Below, in pieces: positions 9,571 to 18,159 of a stretch of 64,000 bases of DNA. Position numbers and translations under genes: made by a program. The stretch is taken from positions 3,038,001-3,102,000 of the forward strand of contig NZ_CP094974.1 in assembly GCF_022869805.1 (NCBI RefSeq), written 5' to 3'. The stretch is from Halosolutus halophilus. GTDB lineage: Archaea > Halobacteriota > Halobacteria > Halobacteriales > Natrialbaceae. The notes beneath the pieces were generated by a model. That model was not told where the DNA came from and made no database searches. It saw nothing but the letters and a program-made list of their open reading frames with translations. Numbering within the stretch: the stretch's first letter is position 1; every line of letters begins with the position of its first letter.

Positions 9571-10232
9571 CCCATCACAGGCGCGACAGCTCCATCAATC
9601 CCACTGGCCACCCCACCTGCGACACGGGGACGTGATGCTAGTGCGTTCGTCTCGTCGTCGGATTCGGGCGTTTCCGCGAGGATATCCTCGGCATCCGTCG
9701 AGAACGACTCGCTCGTCTCCACTGCGATCGACGTACCATCGGTTCGTACCACAATATCGCCGTGGACTCCTCGAGATCGATATCACCGTAGGCGTGCTCG
9801 AGTACGACCTGATCGTTGGCGTCGACAAGTCGAACCACGTCGCCATCGCCCCGCCAGATATTCACATTGTACCCCCAGTACAGCTCGGTCTCTGTCGAGT
9901 CGCCTTCACCGGTCGTTATCCGTGCCGTCTCCCCGGGCTCGAGGACGAATTCGTCTGGGAACGAAAACGGTGAGAGGCCGCCATCGACCTGTCCGCCTTC
10001 CCGATCTCGGAGTTCGAACCCAGAGAGATCGACGGGCTCGTCGGCAGTGTTCTCGAGGACGATGTACTCCTCATCGGGCGAGACGTCTTTGACGTTCAGG
10101 TTGGCGACTTCGAGGGCGTCCCCAACCGCCTGCAGGTCGTCGATCGCGTCCTCGGAGCCCTCGGTGTCGCTCGCACACCCCCGCAAGAACGACGAGGAGC
10201 GTCACAAAGACTACGAGGAGCGCTCGGTTCAT
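9567..10232 (-). pseudogene. Lamin-tail-domain lipoprotein, two frameshifts
   Basis: The start at 10232 gives MNRALLVVFVTLLVVLAG. Removing one base from the five-G run (10178-10182) continues it as CASDTEGSEDAIDDLQ and creates a lipobox (LAGC). The middle is a lamin-tail domain (EYIVLENTADEPVDLSGFEL, VLEPGETARITTG, DGDVVRLVDANDQVV). A second shift near 9758-9765, where one base seems missing, joins DIDLEEST to GDIVVRTDGTSIAVE, and the frame closes at 9567. The repaired product is ~220 residues, secreted and lipid-anchored. Real decay and sequencing error in the G run are both possible. Confidence 0.65.
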
Positions 10233-10539
10233 ACACAGTTCATTTCAAGGAAGCCGCTTGCGTGTTCCGTCCGGTGGTATCGAAACTAGCTCTGTTGAAA
10301 CCCTCAGAGAGTGATAGGTTCATAACCCTCTGCGGTCAGTACAGGGACGATACATACCGCGATGGCTACCGACCCATCTGAAATCCATCAAAAACACGGT
10401 GCAAGACTTAGAGAATGTAGTCAGCAGTTCAGGCCATTTATTTCATACCGATTCAGATGACTTAATCGCGCAGTAGATTATAGATTGACCACCTGGGAAG
10501 ATATCAACCTATTTGTAGTCTACCGTTACATGCGTATGC
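10233..10539. other. Intergenic stretch with TIR-like motif
   Basis: No gene is seen. It carries GCTCTGTTGAAACCCTCAG at 10289-10307, repeated exactly at 12044-12062. An AT-rich tract (10470-10530) should hold the promoter of the lipoprotein gene at 10540. Confidence 0.4.
10289..10307 (+). repeat. TIR-like motif, copy 2
   Basis: The 19-mer GCTCTGTTGAAACCCTCAG is exactly repeated at 12044-12062. The sequences downstream of the two copies differ, as expected for solo ends or footprints of a mobile element. Confidence 0.4.
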
Positions 10540-10974
10540 ATGCCCCGTAGCCGTCGTTCATTTCTGATTGCTGGAAGCGTCGCTCTAACTGCCCTCTCGG
10601 GGTGTCAAAGTATCGGTCAGGGAGAACAGTCCCAAATCAGTCTGACGCTCCGCAATTACACGGACAACCCCCAACCACTGAAATTAGAGTTGCTTCGTGA
10701 AGACGAGCGAACACATTCCGAAGCAACGGTACTCAATCGAGACTACACGGTGCCAGCACCAGAAGACACCGACGATTCTGCGGGGGCTATCCACGAATCA
10801 GATGTCGTTCCAGAACGGCAGTATCTCGTCCGTGTACTCCTGAAAAACGGTAGATTCGAACGCTTTCACGCGCATTATTACCCTGCCGAATCGAACACAG
10901 AAGCGATCGAATTTGGCATCTACCGTGATGAGACGACAGCGAATTTGTTCGTCGATTTCCGCAGCCTTTCTTGA
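10540..10974 (+). CDS. Tat lipoprotein, hypothetical
   Basis: The protein has 144 residues. The N-terminus SRRSFLIAGSVALTALSGC is a Tat signal with a lipobox (LSGC, Cys 22). The mature part (ISLTLRNYTDNPQPLKLELL ... YLVRVLLKNGRFERFHAHYY ... IEFGIYRDETTANLFVDF) looks like a small beta-sandwich, a common style among haloarchaeal lipoproteins. It is transcribed alone. No family or substrate is recognised. Confidence 0.75.
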   Translation: MPRSRRSFLIAGSVALTALSGCQSIGQGEQSQISLTLRNYTDNPQPLKLELLREDERTHSEATVLNRDYTVPAPEDTDDSAGAIHESDVVPERQYLVRVLLKNGRFERFHAHYYPAESNTEAIEFGIYRDETTANLFVDFRSLS

Positions 10975-11168
10975 CTCATTGATGCCGCTCAGGAGATAGA
11001 CTGTATACAGCACACCGTCCTTGAGTGACATATTGTTGACTTGGATATCTATCATCACCCTGTACGTCCAAGGTTTCTCTGAGCAGGTTGGCGAGTTACA
11101 TGGACACTTCTCGCCACCACCTGCTCGTTCCTCATCTAGACAGTGCCCCGCTGGCATAATGAGACAAA

Positions 11169-11315
11169 CTAAACACGACCGATCGATAGGAGCACAAATC
11201 CAATGGCCATCGTAGCAACGGCGGCCACCAGGAACTGCAGAAGAATGATCACGTCCGCTGTGGTCTCCCCGTGCTTGCCGACGTCAATCTGGAGTTTCGG
11301 CGGGCGGTCACTCAT
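11169..11315 (-). CDS. Small membrane protein (48 aa)
   Basis: ATG 11315 to TAG 11169. The protein begins MSDRPPKLQIDVGKHGETTA and ends in one membrane helix (VIILLQFLVAAVATMAIGFV). It starts 3 bp after the stop of the 86-residue membrane protein on the same strand, so the two form an operon. Coding is supported by this spacing and by a coherent soluble-head/helix layout. Function unknown. Confidence 0.55.
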   Translation of the reverse strand: MSDRPPKLQIDVGKHGETTADVIILLQFLVAAVATMAIGFVLLSIGRV

Positions 11316-11318
11316 GAG

Positions 11319-11579
11319 CTACTCCACGTCGTACAGGATGTTGAGGAGATGGACAGCCAGTGCGAGCCCAACGGGGAGCAGAATATAGGGTCCGAACGCC
11401 AGGGCCGACTCTGCGGGATCAAACCAGCGCTCGACCATCGCCACGATCCATCCCAGTACCATCATCACCGCCAGCAGCGCGAGGGTGAACTGGATAGTCA
11501 TGATCGCGCCGAGGAGGGAGTCCTCGAACCGGCCGGCGTTGAACCGCAACTTGTCTTCTTTCATTTGATCTGTGGTCAT
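11319..11579 (-). CDS. Small two-helix membrane protein (86 aa)
   Basis: A charged N-terminus (MTTDQMKEDKLRFNAGRFED) is followed by two membrane helices (~23-50, LGAIMTIQFTLALLAVMMVL; ~60-84, YILLPVGLALAVHLLNILY). It forms a two-gene operon with the 48-residue membrane protein downstream. Such pairs could be small membrane complex subunits, but nothing specific is recognised. Confidence 0.6.
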   Translation of the reverse strand: MTTDQMKEDKLRFNAGRFEDSLLGAIMTIQFTLALLAVMMVLGWIVAMVERWFDPAESALAFGPYILLPVGLALAVHLLNILYDVE

Positions 11580-11677
11580 ACTGAATTCTTCTCACAAGTC
11601 ATCTAAAAACCTTGTCGTGAGTTACTGTTGACCACGAGGACAACCCTTAAGAATCGAGCCTGCGGCACGACAACTAT

Positions 11678-11998
11678 ATGACTGGCCCCCCACCCAGAAG
11701 TCCGGCCTCCGCCGTCCTCCAGGACGACGACATCGAACTCATCGAGAAAATGGAGGAGGAAGCCACCGACCGATGGGGAGAGGAGTGGTCGATCTCCATC
11801 CGTCGATGGGCGGACGGGGATGCGCAGATCATTGCCGAGCACGTCGCCGGCTTCGAGGATGGCTACCAGGTGAAGCATCGGTTGATGAAAGGGCCGGAGG
11901 GCGATCTCGGTCACGACGTCGTCCGGGTCAAGCAGCGGGAGATTGTCAGCCACGAGGTGCTCGAATACCCGGACGGTGTCGACGAAAAATCAGGATGA
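11678..11998 (+). CDS. Hypothetical soluble protein (106 aa)
   Basis: An acidic soluble protein with a helical start (IELIEKMEEEATDRWGEEWS) and a beta-rich centre (ISIRRWADGDAQIIAEHVAG ... GYQVKHRLMKGPEGDLGHDV). The composition is haloarchaeal. It lies divergently from the small membrane-protein operon, sharing a ~98 bp intergenic region. No family is recognised. Confidence 0.65.
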   Translation: MTGPPPRSPASAVLQDDDIELIEKMEEEATDRWGEEWSISIRRWADGDAQIIAEHVAGFEDGYQVKHRLMKGPEGDLGHDVVRVKQREIVSHEVLEYPDGVDEKSG

Positions 11999-12043
11999 GC
12001 GAGAGGAGCGCGGTGTCCCTCCGCTTCAACCTCACGCATGTTT

Positions 12044-12062
12044 GCTCTGTTGAAACCCTCAG
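12044..12062 (+). repeat. TIR-like motif, copy 3
   Basis: GCTCTGTTGAAACCCTCAG, an exact repeat of 10289-10307. An inverted relative (TTTCAACAAAGCC) lies at 12553-12565, so the 522 bp between them is bracketed like a small mobile unit. Confidence 0.4.
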
Positions 12063-12179
12063 CGGTTGCTATAAATAGCGTGCTGAATACAGCGCGCGAA
12101 TGTGGCACGGATTGAGAGCGATCCGGGAAGAGGAATGATCGGTGAGTACAGGAGGGGGAGTACACACCATTGGAACTGT

Positions 12180-12431
12180 TTAGGAGAGTCTCTTGACGAC
12201 GCGTTCGGCGACTTTTCCAGCGACCCACATCCCAACTAAAAATGCAGCAGCAAGGACTGTGATTCCTGCAGCAGAGGTAACAAACCAGTTGAGTTGAAGG
12301 AGATTGAGTATCCCTGCAAAAACCTCGTAAACGAAAAACGTAACGGGTAGACCGATTAAGAAGGCGGAACCGAAATAGACCACACTGGACATTACCAGCG
12401 AGCGACGGTTTTCCGTGCGATTTGATGTCAT
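12180..12431 (-). CDS. Small two-helix membrane protein (83 aa)
   Basis: The protein is 83 residues with a basic N-terminus (MTSNRTENRRSLVM) and two membrane helices (~15-40, YFGSAFLIGLPVTFFVYEVF; ~50-72, TSAAGITVLAAAFLVGMWVA), ending in a basic tail. It lies inside the interval bracketed by inverted TIR-like motifs (12044 and 12565), so it might be a passenger gene. A T-rich tract just upstream (12460-12475) fits a promoter. Function unknown. Confidence 0.55.
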   Translation of the reverse strand: MTSNRTENRRSLVMSSVVYFGSAFLIGLPVTFFVYEVFAGILNLLQLNWFVTSAAGITVLAAAFLVGMWVAGKVAERVVKRLS

Positions 12432-12552
12432 ATTATTATAGTTTCGACATGCATCACTATATGTTTTTTTTTAAGAAATTCTGTTAGTGACGTTCAGTTC
12501 GCAGCCCTCATTGACCGGCTGTTTCGCAGAGACACCTATCTGAAGAAGAGTA

Positions 12553-12565
12553 TTTCAACAAAGCC
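12553..12565 (-). repeat. TIR-like motif, inverted copy
   Basis: TTTCAACAAAGCC is the reverse complement of GGCTTTGTTGAAA (8548). It could close a unit opened at 12044 or at 8548. Confidence 0.35.
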
Positions 12566-12708
12566 AGCCAATCGTTTGAAAGCAGTTTCCACGCCGCGTT
12601 GTTATGCTACATTGAATGTAACACCCTTGTGGTACTTTGATTGGGGTCACAGTGGACAAGGATTTCGATAGATAATAACGAAAAATACTTTTATGTCAAC
12701 GATAAATT

Positions 12709-13170
12709 ATGATTGTGAACCGCAGAACGGCCCTTGTCTCGATCGGGGCAGTCGCATCGATAAGCGGTCTAGCCGGTTGTGCTGCCTTCAAAAGTCCTCA
12801 AGAATTCGCTTCGGAGGATCCTGAAGAATCCTCTCCGAAAGATATTACGACACTAGAACGGATAACAGTCGAAAACGAAGGCCATTCCGAGCGTCGCATC
12901 TCGATCGACGTCGTATATGAAGGATATACGGAATATACAACAGTAAGAACGATCGCAGGTAAGTCATCTGTGGTAATTACCGACGAGTGGCCAAAGAAGG
13001 ACGGTTCGTTTGTCGCGCTTTGCTACTCTATCACTGGCGATACGTACCACTTGTCGCCACTTAATACAACCAATTCAGAAGGGGCAGAAGTCGATGGATA
13101 TGAAATAGAATTTGTGCTTACTGAGGGAGGTGCCGTGACTGGAAACGCGACTTGGTTTCCGGACGACTAG
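12709..13170 (+). CDS. Tat lipoprotein, hypothetical
   Basis: The protein has 153 residues. It begins NRRTALVSIGAVASISGLAG with a lipobox Cys at 24 (LAGC), a twin-arginine lipoprotein signal. The mature domain (TTLERITVENEGHSERRISI, VVYEGYTEYTTVRTIAGKSS) looks like an immunoglobulin-like beta fold. The gene is AT-rich compared with its neighbours and has TATA-like TACTTTTATG at 12686-12695. It is monocistronic. No family is recognised. Confidence 0.75.
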   Translation: MIVNRRTALVSIGAVASISGLAGCAAFKSPQEFASEDPEESSPKDITTLERITVENEGHSERRISIDVVYEGYTEYTTVRTIAGKSSVVITDEWPKKDGSFVALCYSITGDTYHLSPLNTTNSEGAEVDGYEIEFVLTEGGAVTGNATWFPDD

Positions 13171-13300
13171 CAGTTGTTCCAATCGTGGTCTTGTTCTCCC
13201 CACTCAACGTATAACGGTTCGGTCACCCACTTCCCTTCCTCTGAGGAGCAGTTAATGATTTTTCTACGACACTGTCGAGCGCCAGTAAAAACGCAGGTAT

Positions 13301-13459
13301 CTATACGCGATCGCTGGTGGCGTCAACCGTCGAGCGGATCTGCTCGATCGAGTCCTCGGTGCGCTTGCGCGACCCCAACCGCAACGAGAGCAACTCCGGC
13401 GTGATCTCCAGATCGTAGACGCTCATCGCCTCGCCGGCGATCCCACCGACGTCGATCCG
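13301..13459 (-). pseudogene. 3' remnant of the decayed mobile-element gene, copy 2
   Basis: This encodes IDVGGIAGEAMSVYDLEITP ... RLGSRKRTEDSIEQIRSTV ... DRV, the C-terminal third of the protein also found at 6466-6984; 13309-13443 is about 91% identical to 6474-6608. It is fused at ~13460 to an unrelated primase/helicase remnant on the same strand, so a deletion removed the 5' part of this gene and the 3' part of the other. Confidence 0.6.
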
Positions 13460-15666
13460 AACGGACGTCGTTCGACTCGTCGAGGACGACCGAGACCCAC
13501 TCGCGGTTCCACTCATCGTCGTCGCGAACACTGGCCTCCAGTCGCGGGGGTTCGTGCATCGTCTTGCCGAACCGTCGTCCGTTTGCCCGCTCTTCAGCAC
13601 GGAAGATCGTCCGTGCCAGTGCTGGTGCGAGCGTGTGGGCGTCGGGGTTCTCGAAGTACCACTCGCGATCGGGCACCTCGTAGAGTGCGTCCTCGAGGGC
13701 GTCGCGCTCCTTGGCCGCGTCGCCCTGATAGTCGTCGTGCAGAGAGAGTTGGTTGAACGCTTCCCATGTCCTGACAGGCGCATCGATCTCGCGGAGGTAG
13801 GCACCGACGGCCAGGCGGATCCGATCGGTCGTAAGATCGTCCTGCTCGTAACTGGGTTCCTCGTCGACGACGTTGTTGTGCATTCGGAGTCCGGGCGCAT
13901 ACGCGAAGTTGTGCGTCGCGATCACGAGTGGCCAGTACTCGAGTTCGCCATCGGGGCCCTCGCGGTACTTGTCTCACTGGGAAATTGCCGTACACGGCCC
14001 ATCCTTGGTACAGGGGAGGGTCACGCCCTGATCGTTGTGCTCTTCGAGATACCGATGTGCCGCCGAGAATGGCATCCCCTTTCCCTCGCACTGCCGGTCG
14101 AGCCACTTGCTGGCGGGTTCACCATTAATCGAGATCTCGTCGTCGTGGTTACCGGCACAGACGGGACAGCCCCCGTGCCGACCAAGCAAAACGTGATACT
14201 GCCCGCCACGTTCTTCGGCGACGTCGACGGCCTCGTCACGAGCATCCTGCGTCTCGAGCAAATGGACGACCGGGCGGCCGCCGGTGATCTCGGTACGAGC
14301 ACCCCAGCGTGTCGACGCGATCGCGTAGGACTTACCCAGCGATGTCGGCGCATCGACGATCCGGTCGTCTTCGTTGCGGATCACCTCGAGGATTGTGTCG
14401 AAGAGCACTTCGCGAGCGGCGGCTGTCGACGGCCACTCGAGGCCACGTTTCTTTGCAAATCGACTGCGCTCAGCGGGTTCGAGTGCATCTAACTGACCGA
14501 TCGGGAGCGCCGACACTGCCCGTCCGTCGCCGTTACGGGAATCGTCAGTTGCTGGTTCGTATTTTGAGACCGGGAAACCAAGTTCGCGGAGATTTTCGAC
14601 TCCGCGCCACCAAGCGTCACCATCGACGGGGCGCGCGTTTGCGGGTCTGATCTCACCGGCGTCGATTGCGGCCATTGTGACCGGTCCACCGTAGCCGCCG
14701 AGATCGCCGGTGTCCTGCCAGCGGTTGTCGGTGACGATGTTTGCAGTCCCGCCATCGGAGAGCGAACTCCAAATCGGCCAGAATGCACGCTCGCCGTCGC
14801 TCGTTGTGGCGTCGTCGTTCCAGCGCTGGACGATCGTTCGTTCGGCCACATCTTGGGCGTCGAGGCGATCAATCGCGGCGAAGATATCGCGGATGTCGTC
14901 GGTGGTTTCGGTGCTCGACGTTGCCTCGGGCTCGTAGTCCTCGAGGTCATAGTCGTCGCGATCAATCGAAGCCTCGTCTCGGTTGCGATCATAACTCTGC
15001 TCGTTCGGCAGCTGATCGTTCGCGTCGAGCAAATTCTCGAGGACGTCTTCGTTCCACTCGCGAACCTCAGTGGGTGTCCCAGGGACGTGGAGCCCGGTCG
15101 CGACGCACACCCGCTTGCCGTCGTAGATCTCGATGCTGGGGAGGTCGTCGTTCGCGCCCCAGGAATCATCGTCGAGCCGCCACGAAGCTTGTTTGACATC
15201 GTCGGGGAATTCTCCCTTGTACTGGGCGTGGACACCCGCCTCCGACTGAGAGAGATCGGCGTAAGTGAGTCCGAAATGCTCGAGAATCGCAATGAATGCG
15301 GGGTGGACATCGCCGGTCTCTGGACAGCGGACATCGTCGCCGGCGACGTAGACGTATGGATCGTCCTCCTGTTGCAGGAACGCCCGTCCATCGAGGCGGG
15401 GGTCGACTTCGGCCATCGCGATGGTTTCGCCGTCGACGTAATGGTCGGTGTATCCCCATTTCCAGCGGGCATCACAATCACACTCCGCGGCAGTCTCGTG
15501 ACCCTCCTTGTCGCACTCGGCAGGTGCGTCTTCGTCACCCCACGGTGCGAATGGCTTCTTTTCGACGTGCCCCATCCACTGCTCGCGCTTGAGGAAGCTC
15601 AGGGCGCTCCGTGATGTACTGGTAGGTCCCGTCGAGCGCAGGCCCGTCGTAGGAACGCCCGCTCAT
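13460..15666 (-). pseudogene. Replication primase/helicase-like gene, frameshifted and truncated
   Basis: The gene starts at ATG 15666 (MSGRSYDGPALDGTYQYITE), in an ATGA overlap with the gene before it. One base is missing near 15590, after which the frame runs on as LKREQWMGHVEKKPFAPWGD. The N-terminal third (PYVYVAGDDVRCPETGDVHP, QSEAGVHAQYKGEFPDDV, PSIEIYDGKRVCVATGLHV) resembles archaeo-eukaryotic primase-polymerase modules of plasmid and virus replicases. A Walker A-like APTSLGKS is followed by a Cys motif (CPVCAGN), as in helicase parts. A TGA at 13974 breaks the frame; the reading resumes as DKYREGPDGELEYWPLVIAT in another frame and ends at a deletion junction near 13460. Non-functional remains of an element replicase. 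Confidence 0.65.
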
Positions 15667-15908
15667 GCCGACCCACCTCCAGAGAAGTGAATCCCACGAC
15701 GACAGGGACTGACCTCGCCGCCAGCGTTGACAGTGAGGCAGTCGAAGCACTTCGCTGAGTGCGGGTGGTCGTGGCTGTCGACACCCTCGTACTCGACGCG
15801 CTCAACCTCGGCGGCGTCGAACGTCCGCCCACAGAGCGTCGTGTACTGCAGCCCGGACTCGAGGTGACAACCGTAGCCGTCGTCGGCAATTAACAACCAG
15901 GTCGTCAC
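15663..15908 (-). CDS. Small Cys-containing element protein (81 aa)
   Basis: The protein begins MTTWLLIADDGYGCHLESG and has paired Cys/His positions (LCGRTF, HPHSAKCFDCLTV, CRRG) suggestive of a metal-binding fold. Its stop overlaps the start of the primase-like gene (ATGA), so the two formed an operon of a plasmid- or virus-derived element. It may be intact although its partner is not. No family is recognised. Confidence 0.5.
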   Translation of the reverse strand: MTTWLLIADDGYGCHLESGLQYTTLCGRTFDAAEVERVEYEGVDSHDHPHSAKCFDCLTVNAGGEVSPCRRGIHFSGGGSA

Positions 15909-15942
15909 GCGGGAACACCCCCGTTAGACCCGCTGAGAGAAT

Positions 15943-16029
15943 GGGCTTTGAACCTCGGGTTCGGATTACTGGGAAAACGACGACCTCCAAAAGTACCGAT
16001 ACCTGAAGGTAGAAGCTTTGAACCTGGGG
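15943..16029 (+). repeat. Paired direct repeat next to the attachment site
   Basis: GCTTTGAACCTSGGG occurs at 15945-15959 and again at 16015-16029, immediately outside the tRNA-derived repeat (16032). The position suggests integrase-binding arms or older att footprints; this is inference. Confidence 0.35.
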
Positions 16030-16031
16030 AT

Positions 16032-16061
16032 TTAAGCCGGTGGAGGGATGGTTGAACCCTC
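16032..16061 (+). repeat. Left attachment site (truncated tRNA-Thr copy)
   Basis: A 30-nt copy of the tRNA 3' end (TTAAGCCGGTGGAGGGAT, then GG, then TTGAACCCTC). It matches 19264-19291 apart from the extra GG. The integrase gene begins ~100 bp inside. Confidence 0.8.
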
Positions 16062-16158
16062 ACGCTCCGGTACGCTGTACCGTCGCTACCGCGTGTACGC
16101 AGACGACCCTCTGCCGGGGCAGACACCGGCTCCGCCTCTGTGTGACCGTACACAGACT

Positions 16159-17166
16159 ATGGAACTGAAATCGACACCACCGCACGACGCGAAGACCCGC
16201 TACCTGAAAAAGAAGCAGACCTACGTCTCGGACAAGACCTACTACAACTACGACACCGCCCTCAAACGGTTCCTCGAATACCTTGACGAGCGCAGCATCA
16301 CCGATATGCGGGATGTGGACAGCGACGAGATTGTTCGGTTCGAGGAGTGGCGTCTGGAGGACGTGAAACCGATCACCTGCCGGAACGATATGCGGACGGT
16401 CAAGAACTTCATCCAGTTCTGCGAGACCATACAGGCCGTCCCCGTCGGTCTCCACGAACTCGTCGTCCCCACTAAGGTCTCCGAAGGCGAGGAGATATGC
16501 GACGACGTTCTCACGCGGGAAGAGGCGACAGAAATCCTCGAACACCTCGGGAAGTACGACTATGCCAGCACCCGGCACGTCGTTCTCCTGCTCCTCTGGA
16601 AGTGCGGGATGCGACTCAGCGGTCTTCGGGCGCTCGACGTGGAGGACTTTGATGAAGGTCGTCCTGCCGTCGAGATTCGCCATCGGCCCGAGACCGGAAC
16701 ACCCCTCAAGCGGAAGGGGCACAGCGAGCGGGACGTCCTCATCACTCCCGAGACTGCCGAAGTCGTTCGGGACTACATCGACACCAAGCGCCCTGACGTG
16801 GAGGACGACCACGGACGCCGTCCCCTCATCGCCACCAATCACGGGCGAGCGAGTCGGACAGCCATCACCAAACACGTCTATGTCGCCACCAAGCCGTGCT
16901 TCTACAACGGCGGGAACTGCCCGTTTGACCGGGAACCCGAGACTTGCGAAGCCACTTACTGGGCCAACGCCTCGAAGTGTCCCGGCTCGGTCAGCCCGCA
17001 CGCGCTACGTCGGGGCTACGTCACAGCGGCGCGGAACGCAGGACAACCCAAGGACGTGACCGGGGAGCGAGTCAATATGAGTGGGAAGGTACTGGACAAG
17101 CACTACGACAAGGGGACGAACGCGGAGAAGGCCGAGCGGCGGCGAGACTACGTCAAAGACATTTAG
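16159..17166 (+). CDS. Tyrosine-type site-specific integrase
   Basis: The frame is open from 16048, but that start lies inside the attachment repeat, so ATG 16159 (MELKSTPPHDAKTRYLKKKQ, 335 aa) is chosen. The N-terminal SAM-like core-binding domain (~10-105) precedes the catalytic domain (~115-330). Catalytic residues seen: Arg 152 (CGMRLSGLRAL), Lys 186 (KRKG), His 281 and Arg 284 (SPHALRRG), and Tyr 316 preceded by His (LDKHYDKG). A four-Cys insert (Cys 247, 254, 263, 274) probably binds zinc. All key residues are present, so it should be active and recombine the tRNA-Thr site. Confidence 0.9.
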   Translation: MELKSTPPHDAKTRYLKKKQTYVSDKTYYNYDTALKRFLEYLDERSITDMRDVDSDEIVRFEEWRLEDVKPITCRNDMRTVKNFIQFCETIQAVPVGLHELVVPTKVSEGEEICDDVLTREEATEILEHLGKYDYASTRHVVLLLLWKCGMRLSGLRALDVEDFDEGRPAVEIRHRPETGTPLKRKGHSERDVLITPETAEVVRDYIDTKRPDVEDDHGRRPLIATNHGRASRTAITKHVYVATKPCFYNGGNCPFDREPETCEATYWANASKCPGSVSPHALRRGYVTAARNAGQPKDVTGERVNMSGKVLDKHYDKGTNAEKAERRRDYVKDI

Positions 17167-17233
17167 ACCAATCTCTCTTTTTCAGTGTTAAGAACAGGTA
17201 AGCCACTACTTGGTTCAGTACTAATCGTGCCAA

Positions 17234-17713
17234 TCAGTCCTGCGCGTTGAAGGTTTCCTCAACGACCAGTTCATCTTCCTGATTGAGTAGACGTATCGTC
17301 TCTTCCCCATCCTCAAGCACCAGTTCAGGGAGGTCTGCGTTCCGATAGTAGGTTGGGGGGTCGGACTCGGCAACGCTGTCTCCCGCTCCCTGACTGACGA
17401 CAGCGACCGTGCTTCGAGGTTCGAGGGTTAAGCCCCCTGAGAACGTGTATTCGTAGCCCGAACTGTAGGTAAGTGTATAACCACTAATGTACTGACTCTC
17501 TTCAGAACTGTTCTTTATAAGAACTCGTTCGCGTACTGATTCTGCTGTGTCACCTTCCTGTTCTGCGAATCTAATCTGGAAGTCAGATTTATCGTCAGTG
17601 GGTGACTGAGACCTTGTATTGTTCTCTTCAACACCAGTAGCAGTGTTCAAACACCCGACGAGGGGAGCGGAGAGAGCGATTCCGGTTGTAGCGAGTACTC
17701 TGCGTCGTTTCAT
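17234..17713 (-). CDS. Lamin-tail-domain Tat lipoprotein of the integrative element
   Basis: The protein has 159 residues. It begins KRRRVLATTGIALSAPLVGC, a Tat-like signal with a lipobox (LVGC, Cys 21). The mature part carries a lamin-tail beta-sandwich: RERVLIKNSSEESQYISGYT, LTLEPRSTVAVVSQG, DGEETIRLLNQEDELVVEET. It points toward the integrase on the opposite strand and is probably a cargo gene. A related lamin-tail lipoprotein, now broken, lies at 9567-10232. Possible roles are cell-surface binding or nuclease-associated scaffolding; neither is shown. Confidence 0.75.
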   Translation of the reverse strand: MKRRRVLATTGIALSAPLVGCLNTATGVEENNTRSQSPTDDKSDFQIRFAEQEGDTAESVRERVLIKNSSEESQYISGYTLTYSSGYEYTFSGGLTLEPRSTVAVVSQGAGDSVAESDPPTYYRNADLPELVLEDGEETIRLLNQEDELVVEETFNAQD

Positions 17714-18159
17714 ACTCCATCTTTGTAGGTGACTGGTATATGCTTTCTACAAGGTAAACCAGTTCTTTGCCCTATCTTGATTTGCTCATTACGTAGGGAT
17801 ACTTCTCATCAGGCACGTCCGGCCCTCTCCGCAATACTTCGTAGGCAAAGGACTGCGCTCGACCAAGCCGAACCCCGCAGGAACGGAGGGCAGTTGTTAC
17901 ACCACTCTGGAAGGAGCCTTCCGGATCCACGTTACTCGCCTCGCGACGTTGGGTTATTTTCCGGGCGCGTAAGGAACTCCCGGACGCTGTGAGGGGCGGG
18001 AAGGCGCTCCTCGTCCGGTGAGGTGGTGTCTGGTTCGGTGTATTAATGCTGGACTCTGATTGCCTCCATCGGCAGAGTTATATCGGCTGGCGCAGTCGGG
18101 AGGGGGGGACGACCAAGGGGACTGTGCCGAGCGGCGCATCCCGGTATCCCCGGATTATT
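17714..18159. other. Intergenic stretch inside the integrative element
   Basis: No convincing gene is seen. It contains an inverted copy of the ~20 bp motif (17865-17886) and, near its end, TTATATCG (18076-18083) as a possible TATA box for the gene starting at 18160. Confidence 0.4.
17865..17886 (-). repeat. GTTCCYGCRGGRTTCGGCT motif, copy 1
   Basis: Minus-strand copy (GTTCCTGCGGGGTTCGGCT) matching 18961-18979 in 16 of 19 positions. Together with 18873 and 18959 it flanks the 18160-18843 gene. The motifs may be iterons or integrase/regulator sites. Confidence 0.5.
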
